In this document: positions 59,365 to 64,000 of the stretch, one piece after another
Layout of the letters: the number at the start of each line of letters is the position of its first letter
Numbering within the stretch: the first letter of the stretch is position 1
Source: Amborella trichopoda
Taxonomy: Eukaryota; Streptophyta; Magnoliopsida; Amborellales; Amborellaceae
Reading direction: 5' to 3'
NCBI RefSeq assembly: GCF_000471905.2
Contig: NW_006499912.1
Span: forward strand, 616,697 to 680,696
Length of the DNA: 64,000 bases
Translations under genes and position numbers: made by a program
Notes under the pieces: model-generated
What the model saw: the letters and a program-made list of their open reading frames with translations, nothing else
Told to the model about the DNA's origin: nothing
Databases searched by the model: none

Positions 59365-62300
59365 ATTTTTTTTTTTGTTTTTTGGCGAATATCATAAACT
59401 TTATTAATGAAAATACTTAGAGCGAGATATTACATTGTCAGTAACATAAAGAGAAGATAAAGATACCCTGAGACATGCATAAGAATCTACCTCAGAGTTA
59501 GCCTCCCAATAAACATGTTGAAAAGATAAGGATAAAGATTCTGATAAATACAAGATCTGAAACAACATCGTTCTCAAATCCCAAGGAATCCTCAACTCTT
59601 TATTGCACCGCCTGATCACATTCAGCGAATCCCCTTCTAACACACAGTTCACTCTTAACCCCTTATGTGCAAAAAGCTTTCAACCTATCAATAGAGAATC
59701 TCAGCGTGGTTAGCAGTGGCCCTGCCAACAGGGCCTGCATACTATAAAATCCTATTACCATGCCAATCTCTAACTACTCTACCAATACTTGCAGGACCCG
59801 GGTTTCCAACTGAACTCCCGTCAAAATTTAATTTAAAGCATCCATACGGGGGATTCACCCAAACGCTTCTTGGCCTACAACTTACCACCCCCAATTTAAA
59901 GAGATTGAAGAGATTTAACAAAATATCCGGAGCTGAGATCCCCCTACCTTCTTTAGTAATTGCCATCCAACACCAGATAGTGTGTTGAATAGTGCTCAAA
60001 ACTCTATCAAGAGGACTGGCCTCCCCATCAAAGATTCTACAGTTTCTTTCTTTCCACACTTCCCATAAAATTGACCCTCTTACAATCATCGACAAAGCAC
60101 AACCCACTTTAAGTAGATCTTAAAATGCAAGCTGGGAGATAATCCCCAAAACCGTCTCTGGCATGGCAATATGTATTCTTAACTAAGCAAGAGACCAAAA
60201 CTAAATCCTAGTCACAAAGGGGAAATGAATCAAAAGATGAAACACATACTCTCCATTTGACTAGCACATTAAGTAAATGTTAGGCAAGATCCTACCCATT
60301 TTAATCAAATTATCAACTGTCAAAATCTTATTTTGGGTTACAAGCCAAATAAAAATCAGAATCTTAAAAGGGATCGGCCATTTCCACACTTGTACAACTC
60401 CTGAAATAGTCTATCTCGTATGCTTATGAAAGAGCAACTGATTCATGGATTTGACAGTGAATTGCCCATTCTTCTCCACCTCCGAAACTATCTCATCCTC
60501 AGCAACTGGTGGCAAAGATATCTGATTCAACTCTAGCAGGAGCTGGGAAATCCTAGTAATAACCGCATCCTCAACCCTATTATAAGGAAATGTAATATTT
60601 CAGAAGATTTGTTCTTCATTTCTTTCCACCATACCAGCCACTTTTGCATAAGGAAGTTGGACTTTTTAAAAAATATCTGGATAAGAGTCTTTCAAAGCCC
60701 TATCCCCAGACCACTTATGTTCCCAAAATGCCACATTATCCCCATTACCCACGCACCATCTAACATTATTCTCCACCATCGATTTACAGAGATAAATGGC
60801 CTTCCAACAATTTGACCCATTAAGATTTCTTATACTACAACCAATCCACAACCCATGTTTATCTTGACCATATTCGAGGCCAACACTTGACACCATAATT
60901 GGTCCTTAAAGTGTAAGTTTATCCACCACCATTTACACAGTAAAGCTTTATTAACCAAATAAATTTTCCTAATAGCCAATCCTCATTTACTTTTAGGTGT
61001 ACAAACTCTATCCCATCTCAGAAGATAATATTTCCTAGCATCATCCTCAGAGCCCCATAAGAAGTTTATCATCACGGTTTCAATCCTTTTAACAACTGAT
61101 CTAGGCATTTGAAACAAGACATCTGATAAACAGGTAAGTTATCCATACATGATTGTATTAGTGTTATGTTTTCCCCAATAGATAAAACCTTAGGCTTCCG
61201 CAAGTCTAATTTAAATTGAGCACTCTATACCACCTTGTCCCAAGATGAAACTGACAGCCTCTTATTAGAAAGGGAAAGCCCTAAATAGGTGTTTGGGAAA
61301 GAATCCAATTTACAACCTAAAGCACTGGCTAACTCTCTTCATAAGGGTTTCCCACAATTATCTCTTATCAGCATGGTTTTACTTAGATTAACCTTAATAC
61401 CTATTACCACCTCACAACATTAGAGAAATCATCCAATATGACAGACATGTGACAGATGTTTCGCAAAACAAAAAGTATCATCAGTATATTAAAAATGAAA
61501 AATAGGAGGACCGTGTGATGCCACTTTGAAGCTAGTGAAATTGTCCCTCCTTTCAACATTCGAGATCATAAAACTAAAACATTCAGCATAAATAGTGAAA
61601 ATAAATGGGGATAGGGGGTCCCTTTGGCACAGCCCTTTAGAGGCTCTAAAAAAGCCTTTAGGGCTTCCCTAATACAGATAGTAAAGTGAGCAGAAGAAAA
61701 GCATCTATAGATCCAGTTTCTCCATATATCTCCAAAACCTTTTCTCTTCATAACTTCCATCAAAATACACCATTCTACTATATCGTATGCTTTTTTTATA
61801 TCCAACTTAAGCACTACTCCAAGTTCTTGATTAGTAATACGAGAGTGAATACATCTTGGAGTTACTAAGACACTATTTGTGATCAACCTATTTTGAATAA
61901 AAGCAGATTGTGATCCAATGATAATGGACGGCAGCACCAGTTTCAACCTTTCTGCAAAGCACTTTAGCCACAATTTTGTACAAACTTCTCAGTAAACTAA
62001 TAGGCATGATATCAAATAATTCCACAATGACCGATTTATTAGGAATTAAGGCAATGTAAGTAGAATTAACCCCTTTATAAATTTCTCCCCTCCACAAAAA
62101 TTCCCTCACCATCAGAAGAAGCTCCTCACAAATAAGATTCCAAAATCCATCAAAAAGGACCAACGAAAAACAGTCTGCCCGGGGTTATATCACCCAACAA
62201 TGAAAACACCGCCTTTTTTAACTCTTCCATGGAAATATCAGCTTCTAATCCCGAAATAAATTTTGGAAAAAGCATTTTAAAAGGAATTCCAGTCATTCTA

Positions 62301-63536
62301 GGGGCAAACTTAACTTCAGAAGAGAACTCATAAAATGGTCAATGACACTACCCTCCAAACCGTTTACATCATCCTCTGCTATTCTCAAAATAGAAAGATC
62401 ATAAATATCATTTTGACGCATGTGTGTACTAGCTATGAAATGATAAAATTAGTATTATGATCACCTTCTTTCAACCATTTATTTCTGGATCTCCGTTTCC
62501 AATAGATTTCATCCAGTCTAAGAACCTCCTTAAAGGTTTTAAGTTTCTAATTCCTCTCAATGATCAACTCCTTTGTTAAGAACCAATGTTAAGCATATGC
62601 TGGTCTAAGAACTGAATTTTCATCAACACCTCATCTATCTTGCCCTTCAATTGATACTTATTATCTGACTTCCATTGAACCAATCTATGCTTGACATTCA
62701 ACAATTTATTATGTAATTGGAAGTCCATCGATCCAAAGGTAACAAAATTTTTTCAAGTACTCTTAATAAGATCCACTACACCCTGCTCCTCCAACCAAGC
62801 AATTTCCATTCTAAAAGAGTCTCTCCCCTCCAATGTGATCCACGGTGCTTAAAATAATGACAATGTGGTTCGAAGAGAGTCTAGGAAGGGCTTTAATAGA
62901 GGTTAAAGGGAACCTTTCCAGCCACTCATTCTGCATCAGAAATCTATCAAGTTTTGAGAAGGACAAATTAATCACACTACTATTAAACCACTAAAAGCTG
63001 CATCCGAAATTGGAAGGTCCTCCAAAGCACCCCTCATGATGAAGGGTATTAAACCTTCTCATAGAGGAAGTAATAACAAACCCCCCCTCCCCAAAGGACT
63101 CCTCTGGCTATCTGACCAAATTAATGTATCCCTTTAAACAAATATGATAAACAAAACCCAAAACAAACTCTAAGAGTTCAGCAATAAAAGGCTCTTTTAA
63201 AGCCATAATAGAAGGACTATATGTATTTACAAGCCCCCACGAAAACCCCAGAAATAAACCATTAAAGAAAATAACCAAAATTTATCTTTCTTTATTACAT
63301 CAAAATTTTGTAGGATCAAAGGGTCCCATAAAATCCATAAACCACCTGAAGCACCAATGGAGTCACCATCAAAATTAAGAACCCCAAATTTCTTTCACCC
63401 CAGCTACAGTTGGTCTAGGAAATTTGGTTTCTTGAAGGATCAAAACCACAGGCTTATACTTTCTAACTAAAAACAAAACATCGTTTTTGCGTCTAGGGTC
63501 CCCCAAACCCCTTATATTCCAACTAAGAATATACAT
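59365..63536 (-). mobile_element. L1-type LINE ORF2 with endonuclease, RT and C-terminal RNase H (inactive)
   Basis: Minus strand. ORF2 would start at 63536 with MYILSWNIRGLGDPRRKNDV and LILQETK, the start of the APE-type endonuclease. RT runs at about 62160-61570 (SQSAFIQNRLITNS; LKLDIKKAYDIVEW). The GNGDNVAFWEHKW motif and zinc region lie near 60760 and below. The RNase H of the plant L1 lineage is at about 60107-59410 (FKLNFDGSSVGNPGPA; EGDSLNVI; HVYWEANSE). The poly(A) tail is the T run at 59365-59378. Near full length, but with stops and frame changes in every domain. The RT catalytic FADD region is not intact by eye. Confidence 0.88.
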
Positions 63537-64000
63537 TAAAATTTAGAGGAAGATGCACCTGGTTCATCCAGGCCCTAACCGATGTACAACTGCTCCAACA
63601 TCAAAGCTTCGTCCAAAGCTGTTGAACCCTAGGAAGACGATAAAGTCAGAGAGGCACTACTAATCTCCAGCACTTCTGCATCATTCAAAGTTTGTTACAA
63701 CAAAGAGGATCGGGTGCTCCATAATAGCCTCACCATCCACCGCACTAGCCTCTACAACAAACTCATCATCTGGATCCAGTATCACCATAGGATCAAAAGC
63801 TAGAGCTCTCGAAGCTAATCCTTTCACCGCCTTCCTAGCTGGGAGCAACCTTATTCTTCTCAAAGAAAACATAGCACAAACCAAAGCTAAGGCAAAGAGA
63901 TCACTAATGGATAATACACCAGCAGCACAAGGCTTGAAGAAAGAAGATGAAGAGATCTTACCAAATCGGTTAATCTCCTTTCGAAATATCCCATCCCCCA
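63537..64000 (-). mobile_element. End of the L1 ORF1/linker, running off the window
   Basis: A minus-strand open frame at 63884-63681 (RLLPARKAVKGLASRALAFD, DPDDEFVVEASAVDGEA) lies directly before ORF2 and stays open towards the window edge. It fits the end of ORF1 in plant L1 elements. No zinc knuckle is visible within the window. Confidence 0.5.

Overview
This looks like nuclear DNA of a flowering plant. It is AT-rich, its introns are long and filled with transposons, the splice sites are GT-AG, and it holds plant-only families (TIC56, a GASA peptide, endogenous Caulimoviridae, Copia elements, plant L1 and RTE LINEs). TIC56 and the repeat load argue against a grass; I cannot name the species. 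Two host genes look functional: TIC56 (+, 38164-50701, five exons) and a GASA/Snakin peptide gene (+, 57691-58554, three exons). Two host pseudogenes are also present: an mS23-type mitochondrial ribosomal protein locus (-, 34825-36308), which lies head-to-head with TIC56, and a retrocopy of chloroplast ATP synthase subunit b' inside TIC56 intron 1.

Layout. 1-3402: 3' part of a Copia element with its LTR. 3403-5650: non-coding DNA with small tandem repeats, ending in half of a MITE. 5651-14631: a caulimovirid fossil made of at least four blocks on alternating strands, including a tandemly duplicated 776-bp intergenic (promoter) region; it ends at a (TA)n tract. 15250-18364: a second Copia element on the minus strand with both LTRs. 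18365-20109: dispersed repeats and a cluster of 12-bp quasi-palindromes. 20284-24729: a second caulimovirid fossil, inserted inside one unit of a ~388-bp tandem repeat whose units are visible on both sides. 25560-34800: a second quasi-palindrome cluster, a possible Gypsy LTR, an L1 fragment, a short RTE insertion with clear target-site duplications, purine tracts and a LINE ORF1-like piece.

34825-50701: the mS23 pseudogene, two MITE-like elements, then TIC56. TIC56 intron 1 (6.1 kb) carries an L1 fragment and the atpG retrocopy. Intron 3 (4.1 kb) carries an RTE LINE that was itself split by a 1.6-kb inverted pair of Copia LTR/gag pieces. 50702-57690: dispersed repeats, a minisatellite, two related MITEs and a minus-strand LTR pair with only ~230 bp between the LTRs. 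57691-58554: GASA gene with a GC-rich element in intron 1. 59365-64000: a long minus-strand L1 LINE with endonuclease, reverse transcriptase and a C-terminal RNase H, running off the window.

The host genes do not form a pathway. TIC56 belongs to chloroplast protein import, GASA is a secreted cysteine-rich peptide, and the rest is a record of nested insertion. All coordinates of repeat edges and all similarity statements were made by eye.
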